A stretch of DNA of 64,000 nt from Nyssa sinensis (GCA_008638375.1 CM018048.1:1457001-1521000); one strand, 5' to 3'; shown: positions 23,401 through 35,698, counted from the first letter of the stretch. Made by a program: numbers and translations. Notes: a model not told the origin generated them from the sequence alone.

Positions 23401-24096
23401 AGCAAGAAAGCCGTTGAGAACTCACCATTCTTGGAGAAGCTCAAGAAGAAGGGATATGAAGTGCTCTTCATGGTCGATGCTATTGATGAGTATGCAGTTG
23501 GGCAACTGAAGGAGTATGATGGGAAGAAGCTGGTTTCAGCAACTAAAGAAGGGTTGAAACTTGATGATGATTCTGAGGAAGAAAAAAAGAAAAAGGAGGA
23601 GAAGAAAAAGTCCTTCGAGAGTTTGTGCAAAGTCATCAAAGATATCCTGGGAGATAAGGTAGAGAAGGTGGTTGTATCTGATAGAATTGTGGACTCACCT
23701 TGCTGCTTGGTCACCGGGGAGTATGGCTGGACAGCTAACATGGAGAGGATCATGAAAGCGCAGGCTCTGAGGGACAACAGCATGGGCTCTTATATGTCTA
23801 GCAAGAAGACTATGGAGATTAACCCAGACAATGGTATCATGGAGGAGCTAAGGAAGAGGGCTGAAGTTGACAAGAACGACAAGTCAGTGAAGGATTTGGT
23901 GCTGCTGATATATGAGACTGCCATGCTGACCTCTGGGTTCAGTATTGATGATCCAAATACATTTGCAGCAAGAATTCACAGGATGCTGAAGTTGGGCTTG
24001 AGCATTGATGAGGATGAGACTGGTGGTGATGACATTGACATGCCCCCACTAGAGGAGGAAGGTAATGAGGAGAGCAAGATGGAGGAAGTTGACTGA
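20454..24096 (+). CDS. HSP90: Cytosolic heat shock protein 90
   Basis: The exons are 20454-20591, 20703-20844, 20946-21226 and 22543-24096, all GT-AG, giving 704 residues, the usual size of plant cytosolic HSP90. The N-terminal GHKL ATPase shows Glu39 and Asn43 in helix 1 (ELISN), Asp85 in DSGIGMT, and the GQFGVGFYS lid glycine motif. A charged Glu/Lys linker follows in the early part of exon 4, then the middle client-binding domain and the C-terminal dimer domain. The chain ends in MEEVD, the TPR co-chaperone docking tail of cytosolic forms; there is no ER-retention or transit sequence. Residue 44, after Asn43, is Cys, where Ser is usual. The protein is an ATP-driven chaperone for kinases, receptors and heat shock factors. 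Intron 3 (1316 bp) holds a MITE. All motifs are intact, so the gene is probably functional. Confidence 0.97.
21772..22452. mobile_element. MITE in HSP90 intron 3
   Basis: The 681-bp element has ends TAGGGGTGTCAAT and ATTGACACCCTT (inverted repeats) and is flanked by a perfect 9-bp duplication ACTTATGAA (21763-21771 and 22453-22461). A 9-bp duplication suggests Mutator-type; an 8-bp reading (CTTATGAA) with a TAGGG end would suit hAT. The interior is rich in CGTGTCGTGT-like and ACACGA-like motifs in both directions, allowing much self-pairing. No ORF. Confidence 0.85.
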
Positions 24097-25662
24097 GAAC
24101 ATCTTCGGCACTAGGGAAGAGTAACATGTAGTCTAATGCGTGAAGAGTGTCTCTTTTCTGTTCCCCCGTGTCTTCTCTTTTGTTCTTTCTGTCTCGCTTG
24201 GTTTTTTAAGTGTCCTCGAGGGTGCTTGTTATGATTGAAATGTAATCTTAACAGATAGAAAATGTGTTGCAATTGTGCTTGATACTTTCTGGATTTCTTT
24301 TATAGATATGCATGCAAAAAGTCATTTATTATTAATCTTCAAATCAAACTGTTAAACCACAACCTGATACTTACCCACAAACAAATAAACCAAACTACAA
24401 TAGTTTAGAATTGTTTTAAGTTTGAGTTGGTAAAATAAATGAAGTTTAAATTGTGTTTGAATTTGATTTGTTAATTTTTTAAGTTAATTATTAAATAAAT
24501 TTTTATTTGAAATTAATAAATTTTAAAATATATTTGTTAATTTGTTGATTTTTAAATGATAGAGCCAATTACAAGTTAAATTTGAATAATTTTAAAGTCA
24601 GATTAATTGAACTTTCGGAGAGATCTCTGAACAGAGAACCATAATAGATCTGGGTTCCTGGAATTCAATAACACAGTCCATTGGGAATTTGGATTGTGAT
24701 TGTAAGAGAGTAGGAGTTGAGAACCGAAATGATCCTGTCAGAATAACTACGATGTATAAATAACCCCGACAGGAAATAAAAGGGTTGCCTCCGCTTGGAA
24801 TGACCATCACAGCTTCCATCACTACCCCGCACGAATCTCCACTTCCGCCAGTGCCAACATGGTGACCACCATTGCAATTACTAGTTAAAACACCACCGCC
24901 ATACAGAGAACTTCGCAATACCATCACCACCATTATCAATCACACAACCACCGCAACACCCTACTACATCCAAACTCAACCATATTAAATCTAAGCTCAC
25001 AGGATATCTTTTTGACTTTAAAAAAGTATAATCAACCAGCTTATCTGGCGTTCACACGTATCTAGTTAAAGTACAAAACAAAGGCCACACAGGGCCTAAT
25101 CCAACACATCAAGGACAAAACAAGTAAGCAAACAACTCTCAGATGTTATTACTGTCATCAATATGATTGGAGAAGGCATCTTTAAAATGAAGGCAAGGCC
25201 GGTAACATCTAGGCTGATTCACCAAAATATCAGAAAATAAGAACTCAAATGTCACTAGATCAAACATTAACTATCATCCCACTGTTTCATATTTTGAACT
25301 ACATGGTAAGAAGAAATATCAGTAAGTGAACAAGTAAATTGCACAACCATAATTAAAAAAAAAAAAAAACCATGAGAGTTTGATGACAAAAAATGCTTGA
25401 CAACGGGAGCCCATCTTTCCTTGAGGACATAATTAAATGTATAATGATAATTCTAAAAAGAAATAGTATTTCTTTGAATTCCAATTTACCAAACTATTGA
25501 AAAAATATATATAAATGAAAGAGGGTCCCGACAAACATAATCTAGTTCTAAAACGCTATCAGACAAACTGCTTAGAATAATTGCAAGAGCAACCGTAACT
25601 AGCCTGCTTGAGTCTTGAATTCTTAACTGCCAAAACTTCTTTAGATTCAAAAAACCAGCAAG
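24097..25662. other. Convergent 3' regions of HSP90 and eS10
   Basis: The HSP90 3' UTR lies at the left and the eS10 3' UTR at the right, transcribed towards each other. 24598-24990 has higher GC and a Gly-rich antisense ORF without family resemblance, possibly a repeat fragment. No gene is supported. Confidence 0.55.
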
Positions 25663-25885
25663 TCAAGCAAAATTTGAGCCAGTTGGCCCTGCACCATAAC
25701 CACCAGATCCACGACCAAAGCCACCCCTTCCACCAGGACCCTGTAGCATTGCAAGAATCAAAACAGTTAGCAGAAATTAAGACAACTGTTTAGTTCCTTG
25801 TCCTTGTATTCATATTTATAAGAATGATATTTTAATAATATTTTCTTTGATAAGTAAATGCAAATGACATCATGAAAATAAATAG

Positions 25886-26309
25886 TGTTGGGTCTAAAAT
25901 ACTATACCAATTGTTTAATTGAAATAGTGATGCAAGAGGATAAAAAAAATATAAACAAACAAAGAAAATTCAAAGTTAATTGATACCTCATAAACCGTGT
26001 AATTAAAATCTTATTGAATGAGAAAAACCCTCACAACCTCACATACTGTTTTGTCTTTCTTTTTGGCTTGCGGCTTGCGGAATACAGCGTCTTCACATGG
26101 CTTCACATATATAAAAATATAAATTATATAAAGTCTAATCTTAATGCAATTAGAACTTTTAATTCTATTTAGATTAATAATACCATTCTCACTAAGATAA
26201 AAACTCATAGTCTCATTAGGATAAAACATATCAAATCTTACTACTACTACTAGGACTCGACATTAAGAGTTCTACTAAAACTATACTAACTTGGTTTAAT
26301 TAGCTCACA
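25886..26309 (-). repeat. 3' LTR of copia element
   Basis: On the - strand it starts TGTGAGCTAATTAAACC and ends TAGACCCAACA. It aligns with 30520-30985 over its length; the other LTR has an extra ~40 bp near 30690-30730. Confidence 0.93.
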
Positions 26310-26320
26310 TTACCTCCCTT
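26310..26320 (-). promoter_or_regulatory. Polypurine tract of copia element
   Basis: On the - strand AAGGGAGGTAA lies directly before the 3' LTR, where plus-strand synthesis starts. Confidence 0.8.
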
Positions 26321-29300
26321 AAACCAAGGTTTTCAAGCTTCACCATGCCAAGTAATCTCTTCAACTTCAAAAAGGAATTTGTTTTGAGGGGCTTTATAAA
26401 AATATCTGCAACTTGTTCTTCAGAAGGACAAAATTCAACCTGGATTTCCTTGTCATTCAGCAAGTCATGAATGAAGTGAAACTTGATATTAATGTGCTTG
26501 ATTCTCCTATAAAAAACTAGATTCTTCGTTAATGCAATGGCTGACTTGTTATCACCAAATATTGTTGTATGACTATTCTGCTTGTGTTGTACAATACCAA
26601 GCATTCGCTATAACCAAATTACTTGAGTAGCAGTATTTCCTGCTGCAATGTACTCTGCTTCTATTGTTGAAAGAGCAACAACTTGCTGCTTTTTAGAAGA
26701 CCAAGAAAATACACCAGAACCAAGATGAAAGACATATCCTGAAGTACTCTTTCGCATCTCAGTATCACCTGCCCAATTACTATCTGTATATCCAACAAAT
26801 TCCAAACTGTTAGAGAATGAGTAAAAAATACCATCACTTTGCGTACCTCGAATGTATCGCAAAACTCGTTTAATTGCTTGCAAGTGAGATTGGTGTAGAG
26901 TCTCCATAAATCTGCTAATCAACCCAACATCAAACACAATATCTGGCCTAGTAAAAGTCAAATATCTCAAACTTCCTACCAACCTTTTAAAGTAGGTTGG
27001 ATTCACAAGATCACCTGTACCATTTCTCACCAACTTCAACCTCTCCTTAACTGAAGTCAAAATTGGATTGGACTTGTCCATCCTGAACTTTTTCAAAATA
27101 TCACTGGCATACTTTTCTGTGAAATAAAAATTTCACCATTTGTTTGAACAACTTCAATGCCAAGAAAATATGACATTAGTCCCATATCTGTCATCTCAAA
27201 GTGAGCTATCATAACCCCCTTGAATTCTGAAGTCAACTTTAGATTATTGCCAATAAATATCAAATCGTCAACATAAAAGCACACAATAAGACTATCACCA
27301 TGTGAATTAGACTTGACATATAAAGTATGTTCATAAGGACATCTTTTAAAACCATGCTCAACAAAATAAGAATTAATGCGTGTATACCACGCTCTAGGCG
27401 CTTGCTTCAATCCATACAAGGCCTTATTCAATCTAAAGACTTTGTTTTCATGTCTTTTTATCACATAACTGGCAGGTTGCTCAACATAAACTTCTTTTCT
27501 AAGTGCATCATTCAAAAACGCATATTTAACATTCATTTGAAAAATTCTCCAATTATTTTGTGCAGCAAGAGAAACAAACATACGAACTGTATCAAGTCTA
27601 GCAACAGCAACAAACAACTAAAAATAATCAATACATGGCTTTTGTTTGTAACCCTTAGCCACCAATCTTGTTTTAAAGCGATCTACCTCACCATTGGGCC
27701 TGTACTTTGTCTTGTACACTCACTTCACACCAATTGGTTTCTTACAACTAGGAAGAGTAGTAAGTTACCATGTGTTGTTCTTCTCAATTGCATGGATCTC
27801 ATCATTCATGGCTTTAATCCAATGATCATCACAAGAGGCTTCTTCAAAAGTCACTGGATCACAATCTGCAAATAAAGAGAAATTCACCAAATCTTCATTA
27901 GTTGGCTCATTATCACTATTAGTAACATAATCCTGTAAGCGAGCAGGCAAGTGGCGCTGGCATTGAGGATGCCGAGAGGACTCTGTATGAGTTGATAACA
28001 ACTCTAAAGATGGAGGATCACTAATCTGAGGCTCATTCTGTATTTTAATCTGTGTATCTGTATTATTAAAAGTTAAAGCTGGCTAGATTTGATCACTTTA
28101 AGACCAATCCCAAACTCCTTGCTCATTAAAAGTCACATCACGATTGATAATCACCTTCTCTGTTATTGGATTATACAACTTCTAGGCCTTTGACAATTGA
28201 CTATAGCCAATTAAAATACACTTTTCACCTCTATCATCAAGTTTCTTTCTAAGATGATCTAACAGATGAGCATATGCAATGCATCCAAACACCATTAGGT
28301 GTTTAATGACAGGCTTCTGTCCACTCTAAGCTTTTGTGAGGTTTTGTTAGAAACACTTCTAATAGGGCACATATTCAAAACATAAATAGCACAAACAACT
28401 GCTTTAGCCCAAAATCCTTTAGGCAAATTTTTAAATTTCAACATGCATCTAACCATATCCATAACAGTTCTATTCTTTCTTTCCGCCACTCCGTTTTGCT
28501 GTGGAGTATATCTAGCAATCTACTGATGCCTAATACCACGTTTCTCCAAAAAATCATCACAAACAATATACTCTGTATTCCTATCAGTTCTCAAAGTTTT
28601 AATTTGAAATCCACTTCGCTTTTGAACATAAGCCTTGAATTTTTTAAAAGTATCACAAGCATCAGATTTATGTTGCAAAAAATAAACCCATGCTTTTATG
28701 CTAAAATCATCAATGAATGTAATAAAGTACCTACTGCCATCATTAAAAGGTACCTCCACTGAGCATAAATCCGAGTGTATCAACTCCAAAGGCCTTTTGG
28801 CTCTTTATGAATTTCTTGTAGAAAAAACATCTCTATGTTTCTTTCCCATAACACAAGTTTCAAAAACTCTATTTGAGATATCAATAGCAGGCAAACCAGA
28901 AACCCAATGTTTTCTAGCAAGGAAATTAAGATTGCCAAAATTCACTTGCCTAAAACGCATATGCCATAACTAACTATCATCATCAATCATAGAACTAAAG
29001 TAAGGTAAATTCTCATATTTAATACTCAATGGAAATAAACAATTTGGAGTCATGTTTACCTTTGCTATTAGCCCCATACGATCATCATTGATTGCGTAAA
29101 CTCCATGGTAGATTTGCATATCATAACCTCTCTATGAAAGTTGCGCCATACTCAACAAATTTTGTTACAAACCTGGTACATAAAACACATCTGAAATATA
29201 CTTGTGAGACCCATTCTTCAAACTGATTGCTATTCTGCCTTTATCCATCATAGGTATCTTTGAATTATTTTCAAACTTTATCTCTGATCGAACGGATTCA

Positions 29301-29754
29301 TCCAAACCAGAAAATATGTCTTTCTTACCACACATATGATTACTATAGCCAGTGTCTAAATACCACTTAGTATCATCATCATTATCCACAACATTACAAG
29401 CCAACAACACAGTCTCTACTTCATTATTACCACCGAGATCATTTTCAGCAACATTAGCTTGATGATCTCTATTATTTGGCATTCTAGATCTGCAATCAGA
29501 ATCTTTATGCCCAAAATTGTCACAATTAAAACATTGAATATTGAATTTATGAGATTGTGGATTAGAATTGTTATTGTCCCCTCCTCCTTGTACTGATCTA
29601 TGCTGCCAATTATTATTCTGCCACTGATTATTGTTCTGCCACTTATTGCTTCTGCCTTTTCCTCCACCAAATCTGTTTTGTCCATTATTGCCTCTAATTC
29701 CTCTATTGTTGTAATTATGCCCTCTATTCTGGTAGCTTTAAAAATGTTGATTTT

Positions 29755-30240
29755 GAACGGTCTATCTATATGGTTGACTGTCCTTCTCCTTAACACCTGG
29801 ATTTTAAGGAGCTAAATGGCTAGGCCACCATTTCAACATAGTATCAGAGCCAAGGTTGGGCTTTGCCGCAACCAGCCGTGTAGGCCGCTGAGGTCAAGAA
29901 GGTGTGTTGGATTGTCCTCAGCAACGCGATGTAATCCCACATCGCCCTTGCACAGCCCACATGCGCACTATATAAGTGCCCTTTCTCCCTTTCCTTAACA
30001 CTTGAGTTTTAAGGTTTAGAACTGGGCCTCCATTTCAACATGGTATCAGAGTCAAGTTTGGGCTAGACGCACGGGGCCGCTCACCTGGCCTCCCTCCGCA
30101 GGCTATGTGGTTTAGGAGGCGTGTTGGATTGTCCCACGTCGCCTGTCTCTAGTTCCTTCGCGCTATCTATATGACTGGCTGTCCCTTTCCCTAACACCTG
30201 GGTTTTAAGGAGCTGGATGGGCTGGGCCTCCATTTCAACA
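29755..30240 (+). mobile_element. TRIM element with three LTRs, nested in copia gag
   Basis: Short LTRs end CCATTTCAACA at 29838, 30040 and 30240. LTR2 (29905-30040) and LTR3 (30122-30240) start TGTTGGATTGTCC, and LTR1 is truncated at its left. After LTR1 and LTR2 come TAGTATCAGAGCC and TGGTATCAGAGTC, primer sites for initiator tRNA-Met. Before LTR3 is a purine-rich GGAGGCG. LTRs of 119-136 bp and an internal part of 66-81 bp are the size of terminal-repeat retrotransposons in miniature. No coding capacity. The three-LTR form implies unequal recombination between two copies. Confidence 0.85.
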
Positions 30241-30506
30241 CTTGTTTCGCAGACTGAACATGAGTAATTTTATTAAGAACAAAAATATATAATACTTGAT
30301 GAATGCAATTTAAAGTTTTGAAGTATACTCGCCTTGTTTGCTCATCTGCATCTTCTGCAAGCTCTTCCTTAATGAATTTTGTCGTCAAACCATTTGAATA
30401 AAAAAAGTTTATCATCGCACTCTCCCAAATATGAAAAGAAGATTTTTCATCAAATTTGTAAACCGTATAAATGAGTGAAGTCATCTTCACGAACTAAGAA
30501 ATCAGA

Positions 30507-30518
30507 CTCTGATACCAA
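30507..30518 (-). promoter_or_regulatory. tRNA-iMet primer binding site of copia element
   Basis: On the - strand TTGGTATCAGAG lies one base after the 5' LTR end, complementary to the 3' end of initiator tRNA-Met. Confidence 0.88.
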
Positions 30519-30519
30519 T

Positions 30520-30985
30520 TATTGGATCCAAAATTCTATACCAATTGTTTAATTGAAATAGTGATGCAAGAGGATAAAAAAAACATAAACAAACAAAGAA
30601 AATTCAAAGTTAATTGATACCTTTACACCGTATAATTAAAATCTTATTGAAAGACAAAAACCCTTGTAGCCTCACATACTGTTTTGTCATTCTTTTTGTT
30701 GACAGAACACTCACGGCACACTTACTTTTGGCTTACAGCTTGCAGCTTGCAGCTTGCGGCATACAGCCTCTTCACATGGCTTCACATATATAAAAATATA
30801 AATTATATAAAGTCTAATTTTAATATAATTAAGACTTTTAATCCTATTCAAATTAATAATACTATTTTTATTAAGATAAAGACTTCTAGTTTCATTAGGA
30901 TAAAACATATCAAATCTTACTACTACTAGGATTCAATATTAAAAATTCTACTAAAACTATAATAACTTAGTTTAATTTACTCACA
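30520..30985 (-). repeat. 5' LTR of copia element
   Basis: It pairs with 25886-26309. Its inner terminus is mutated from the expected CA to TA (reads TATTGG on +), a change that would hamper mobility. Confidence 0.93.
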
Positions 30986-30990
30986 AATAG

Positions 30991-31410
30991 AAAAAAAATT
31001 GTCATCCATCTTAGGATATGCAGACAAAGAAAACTATTTTCATGACTACATGTGCGCCTGCACTTTATTGCAGACCCAATCATTTCCATAGAAACAATTT
31101 AGCAGCCACAACATTTTTGCTTCTTGTGTTGGAAAGGTGCAAGTGAAAGAGAAATCCTGTGCTAGTAAGCTTAAGCACAACATGCACAATTCAATAATAG
31201 ACTAATTAAAAACTTAGCGTCGGCAATCATTTCAATCAGCTACATGAAACTAGCATCTTAATAAGCCAAAATGAAAAAGTCCATGAATCTTCAAAAAAAA
31301 TTCTCAATCTTCAAATTTGAAGATGGGTTGTAATTGGTTTTTTTCATCTCATCTTCAAATTTGAAGATATAAAGACGGGAATATGAAGATATGAAGATGG
31401 GTCTTCGCTA
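30991..31410 (-). other. eS10 intron 4 sequence, no gene
   Basis: AT-rich intron remnant, with several copies of TTCAAATTTGAAGAT between about 31290 and 31400, a short palindrome also used by the next element. Confidence 0.5.
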
Positions 31411-33107
31411 GAGCAACTTCAACCCACATTCTTCGTATTAATCTTCATCTTCATTTTGAAATCTTTAAATTTGAGGATGATGGGTTCTATATTTTCACTC
31501 CAACCATTCTAATCTTTAAATTACTATTCATTCTTCAAGTCCCACTTATAATATTATCATTTATGTCTAAAATGTAATTATTTACTATATATTTATCCAA
31601 AATTCAATTATTTATCACTTTTTTTTTTTTGGTTAAAACTTCATGATATATCGAACAAATTACAAATTAAATACATTTAAAAAATAATTAAATTATATAA
31701 CAGCTGAGACTTCTAAAATTACAATTACTAGAATTTATTAAAGAAAAAATTTCAAATATTTATTAAAATAATATAAAAATAATTAACTATAAGTTTGGAG
31801 TTATTTAGTGCATGAATAGTAGTTAAATAGTACATGAATAGTAATTTGAAAACCATCTTCAATTTTTTTTTTCAATCATCAAATTTGAAAATCAGAAATG
31901 AATACCCATCTTCAAATTTGAAGATGAGTTGGAATTGGATTTTTCTGAGTTGGAATTGGATTTTTCCATCCCTATTTTCAAATCTAACGATTTGGAGTTA
32001 CTATGATAGAAAAATATTGAAGATGGTCTTCCATGCACTATTCATATATTATTTATGCACTATCCATCTATGAAGCACGGACATTTTATTTTAGTTTACA
32101 TGTCTGTGTCGTACATGTGTCAGACACCATAATCTTAGACACTTTCCGGATACGTGTCTGGACACTCGAATCATGGATGATATTGATTAAATGAAGAAAT
32201 TCTTTAATTTTTATTTAATGACTTTGTTATTTTAATATATCTTAATAATATTTTTAAAATTTGTATGTTTTATGCTAATTTTAATTAGAAAAACATTAGG
32301 TTTTTATTATATTGTCATATAAAAAATATAAAAAAAAATTATATATATTTAACGTGTACCTAATGTGTCCGTGCCCTATTTTTTTGAAAAATAATGTATC
32401 TGTATATGCGTGTCATGTCGTATTAGTATTCTATGTCCATATCCGTGCTTCTTAGTTATCCATGCATTATTCATTTTTATAATAACTAACCTAATAATTA
32501 ATTATTTTTATACTACTTTAATAAATATTTGAATTTTAAATTAATTCATCAATAATATTATTTATTTGTTTTAAAATTATTTTTTTATATTATAAAAAAT
32601 AGAAAATGATCAATCTATTTCTACGATTAAAGATTACAATAACAATTAAAGTTTCAATGTATTTTTTTTTTTTCAGTTTCTTAATGTATCTTCGTAAACA
32701 ACTAAGTGATCAATCTATCTCAACCATGATAATTGTAATTTCACAAGTCTCGGCTATTATGCATTTTTATTAGTTTTTTTTAATGTAGTTTTAATTTTTT
32801 TTTTTTATGTATTTTATTAGTTGTTGATGTAATTTTTATTAATTTTCTAGTGCGTTTTAATTGAGTTTAAAAATATGAAAAATAATTGAATTTTGGATAA
32901 AAAAAGATAAAAATTGCATTTCGGATAAAAATTATATTATTAAATGTGCTTTTTATTTTTTATAAATAAAAGAATAGGAATCTGAAGAATGAATAGTGAT
33001 TTTGAAACTTGGGATGGAGTAAAAATGTGAAAAATAGAATCCATCAACTTCAAATTTAAAGATGTTAAAATGAAGATAAAAATGAGGACTATGGATTGGA
33101 GATGCTC
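31411..33107. mobile_element. Long MITE or deletion derivative with GAGCA termini
   Basis: The ends are GAGCAACTTCAACCCA and (reverse complement of the right end) GAGCATCTCCAATCCA. Inverted similarity extends ~130 bp inwards, including TTCTATTTTTCAC-like and CTATTCATTCTTCA blocks. Flanking triplets are CTA and TTA, compatible with a PIF/Harbinger-type target. It is non-coding and 1.7 kb long, and has itself been hit by the element at 32072-32451. Confidence 0.6.
32072..32451. mobile_element. Nested MITE with GAAGCACGGACAT ends
   Basis: The left end is GAAGCACGGACAT and the right end ATATCCGTGCTTC, 12 of 13 positions inverted-complementary. The 380-bp element is non-coding. The target duplication is not clear, so the superfamily is open. 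Confidence 0.72.
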
Positions 33108-33332
33108 TTAGGATTTCAACTTCCAAATATGACATCAAGCAACAAAAAAAAAACAATTTGAAGCAAATAATGCAATGTTCAAAGACCGCGTCTGTTACCA
33201 CCAAATAATCAATCAAACAACCATATTTCTCCATTCTACAAATGTTCAAGGACACAAATTCGTTTGGATGGAGAGATTTGGAGAGAGAAAGAAAAGATTG
33301 AGATAGAGTGATACACAAAGATCATTTTTAAG

Positions 33333-33791
33333 CATAGTTATTAAACCTGGTCCAGGCATCAACTCGACAAGGTGACCGGATGGATGGGTCACTGGTTCAA
33401 CTGTTGGATTAATTGGTTGAATCGGAGTAATATAAAAATATTATTTAAAATTAAATAATTATGTAACTTTAGTAAACGTGGTCAGATGTTTTTAAAAAAA
33501 TGATGATATCACAATAATGCCATTATTATTGATATAAAATAGAAATATAATTCAATATATATTAAATATGTAAATTATTTAATAAGAGAACAAGTGGCGT
33601 AGTGGTTAAGAGTGCTTACTTATTAATTCATTGTCTTAGGTTTGACTCTTGACAATCACAAAGTTACATTTTATATATGATAAATGGTGATAGTCAGTTC
33701 TCTTAAACCCACCCCAATCATCGGTTCGCTGGTCCGATTGGCCGGCTGAGTCATCCAGTCCAAACTGGGCGGGCCAGGTTTAATAACTATG
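33333..33791. mobile_element. MITE with 18-bp terminal inverted repeats
   Basis: The ends CATAGTTATTAAACCTGG and CCAGGTTTAATAACTATG are perfect inverted repeats. The flanks TTTTTAAG and TTTTCAAG match at 7 of 8 positions, pointing to hAT- or Mutator-type. A tRNA-like segment lies inside. Confidence 0.85.
33595..33649 (+). other. tRNA-like A and B boxes (SINE remnant?)
   Basis: TGGCGTAGTGG matches the pol III A-box consensus in full. GGTTTGACTCT 33 bp after its end matches the B box at 9 of 11 positions, at a normal spacing. There is no cloverleaf, and the sequence is embedded in a MITE, so it is not a tRNA gene. Confidence 0.4.
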
Positions 33792-33799
33792 TTTTCAAG

Positions 33800-34637
33800 T
33801 AAGAGAAAAGAAAAGAGATTTGAAGAGAGAGCAAGTGATAAATATGGTGTTGAAAGAGAGTTTTCCTACTTTGTTTTCCATAACTTCTTAGAAAGAGGCT
33901 AGGGTGGCGGATTATGTCTCTATGGTGGGAGGGGAGGTGGTGTGGAGTCCCCAATTTAGGAGACCTTTTTGACTAGGAAGTTGAGGAGTTAATTAATCTT
34001 TTGGACGGGTTCGATTGATGGGAGGGAAATAGGATGGTATGTGTTGGAAGAGGTAGAAGAGACAACGATTAACAGTTCAATCTTATTACTAGGGCTTGAT
34101 GGGAAGGGATGATAAAGAGTTCATGTGGAAGCTAATATGGATCCTTTTTGTGTCAACAGCTTCATGCGATGCTATTTTGACAGCATACCATCTCCAGTAA
34201 AGAGGTTTTCATCTCCTAAGTCGGTGTTGCATGTGTAAGAGAAACAAAGAGACAATTGATCTTCTTTTGGTTCATTTTGATGTTGCTAGGGATTGTTGGA
34301 ATTTGATTTTCACTGTATTTTGATGTAGTTGGGTATTGCCTTCCTTAGTTAAGGATGTTTTGTTGGGATGGATGGGTAGCCACATAAGGAAAGAGGTGAA
34401 GATTGTGTGGAGAATGGATCCTTTGTGCCTGTTATGGAATATGTGGCGAGAAAGGAATAAGAGAACTTTTGTTTTTTGACACTTCTTTTCTTTTGGATTA
34501 TGGAGGAATAACTTTTTATAAAGAAATTTGAGAGATTTTAGGCATTATTTTTTAATAACTGGTCCTTTTTTAGTAACTATGGGTATGCCCCTAGGGTATT
34601 TGTCTATAACACATTACCTTTACCTATAAAAAAAAAA
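33800..34637 (+). mobile_element. 5'-truncated LINE (L1-type) tail
   Basis: 34140-34500 translates with interruptions into the zinc-binding domain that ends plant L1 reverse transcriptases: a CCMCKRNKETIDLLLVHF segment, then VARDCWN, and later LCLLWNMWRERNKRTF. A short 3' UTR and an A-rich tail (34628-34637) follow. Stops in frame show decay. The left boundary is uncertain. It lies in eS10 intron 4, opposite to that gene. Confidence 0.78.
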
Positions 34638-35083
34638 CTTCCAAACAACCTGTAAAGCAAAAGTTTTCAAATTTTTATCATCTTGCCTCACCTCTAGGAT
34701 AATTAGTAACAATAGACAAATCCTAACAAAACATAGAAGCAGAACAAATGTCATGCAATCATACAATAGAACATACTCAAATCAAACAATTTTTTTTAAT
34801 AGAATGTTAATTAGAATGAAGAGAGAAATTACCCTAAAAGAAGGCTGGTAATTAGTAGGTGTTCCACCCTTGTCACCAAACTCACTAGGAGCTCCTCCTC
34901 GGGGACCTCCACGGTATCCATCCCGATCACCAAATCTTGGACGATCTCCTTCAAACCGCAGTGGGCCATTACATCAACAATTACATTCCAATTGATCAAA
35001 ACAAATCCAAAACAACAAAAAATATATTTTTTAATAAGTAACACAACAATATATATATATATATATATCTATATATATATATA

Positions 35084-35684
35084 TGATGCTGCACTTTTTG
35101 ATCAGTGGGGGTTCCGTTCTCCGTCGCCTATCGAACACTCAAAGAAGAAGATCAAAGGGCCACCAGGTTAGCTCCGGCGGTAGCCACTCCAATGATGAAG
35201 TCAGTAAAAATAAAGGAAAGACTGTAATTGAAAGTAATTGAATGACTCTAATTAAAAAGCGCACCTTAAGATTTTATTTATAGGCTATGGGTTTCTTAAG
35301 TTGATTAGGATTCGGCCTCATAGAAGTAGGAATTTGATTGGTATCAAATAATAGCAGTTACCATGTTGATCACTATGCTCCGTGAGAATAGGAAGTGAAT
35401 GATATCCATGAAAGGTAGTTTTCTTGTTGCGCACTGTTTCCTTATCCTTAGCTCGGTAGGCTACTTGAGGTGGTGATTAGCTTGGGACTCTCTCGTGCAT
35501 GTGCACAGTGCCTTCTGTTCTGAAGATGAGACCGGAGGTTGTGTGGGGCCCCAAGCAAGGGGGCTCTGAACCTTACACATATAAACCTGTTCTGAATAGT
35601 TTAGCTTTGTCTATTTTATATGTGTAAGCACTTTATGTATTTACGTGTTATGTGGAGACTGGTCTGTCACTTTATGGCGTATCA
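35084..35684 (-). repeat. 3' LTR of Tat element 2
   Basis: On + it begins TGATGCTGCACTTTTTGATC and ends CTTTATGGCGTATCA. It matches 46612-47211 along its length with many substitutions, so the insertion is not recent. Confidence 0.96.
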
Positions 35685-35698
35685 ATTACTCCCCCTCC
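35685..35698 (-). promoter_or_regulatory. Polypurine tract of Tat element 2
   Basis: GGAGGGGGAGTAAT on the - strand abuts the 3' LTR start (TGATACGCC). Confidence 0.88.

Larger units (their letters stand above)
26305..30490 (-). pseudogene. copia gag-pol, multiply broken
   Basis: Reading leftwards: gag N-terminus (30490-30250), a CX2CX4HX4C zinc knuckle near 29510-29540 (CFNCDNFGHKDSDC), aspartic protease with WYLDTGYSNHMCG (29400-29330), integrase core (HSDLC near 28775, TLRTDRNTEY near 28590), reverse transcriptase with an intact YVDD box near 27275 and ALYGLKQAPRAWY, and RNase H with GYTDSNWAGD (about 26780) and a DNKSAIAL motif (about 26550). Stops interrupt it many times. The reading frame changes at least twice, between integrase and RT and near 27100 after the RT. 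It is inactive. Confidence 0.92.
25886..30985 (-). mobile_element. Complete but degraded Ty1/copia retrotransposon
   Basis: The 5.1-kb element has LTRs at 25886-26309 and 30520-30985 and a perfect 5-bp duplication AATAG (25881-25885 and 30986-30990). The order gag, protease, integrase, RT, RNase H reads leftwards, the Ty1/copia order. It sits in intron 4 of the eS10 pseudogene in the same orientation as that gene. A TRIM element is nested in its gag. Confidence 0.95.

Noticed and set aside
22510..24127. - strand ORFs opposite HSP90 exon 4
   Set aside because: Shadow frames of a GC-balanced, conserved exon.
24598..24939. 113-residue Gly/Val-rich - strand ORF
   Set aside because: No family resemblance, no gene structure; probably a repeat fragment.
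27327..27875. 182-residue + strand ORF
   Set aside because: It lies antisense to the copia RT and is a chance open frame.
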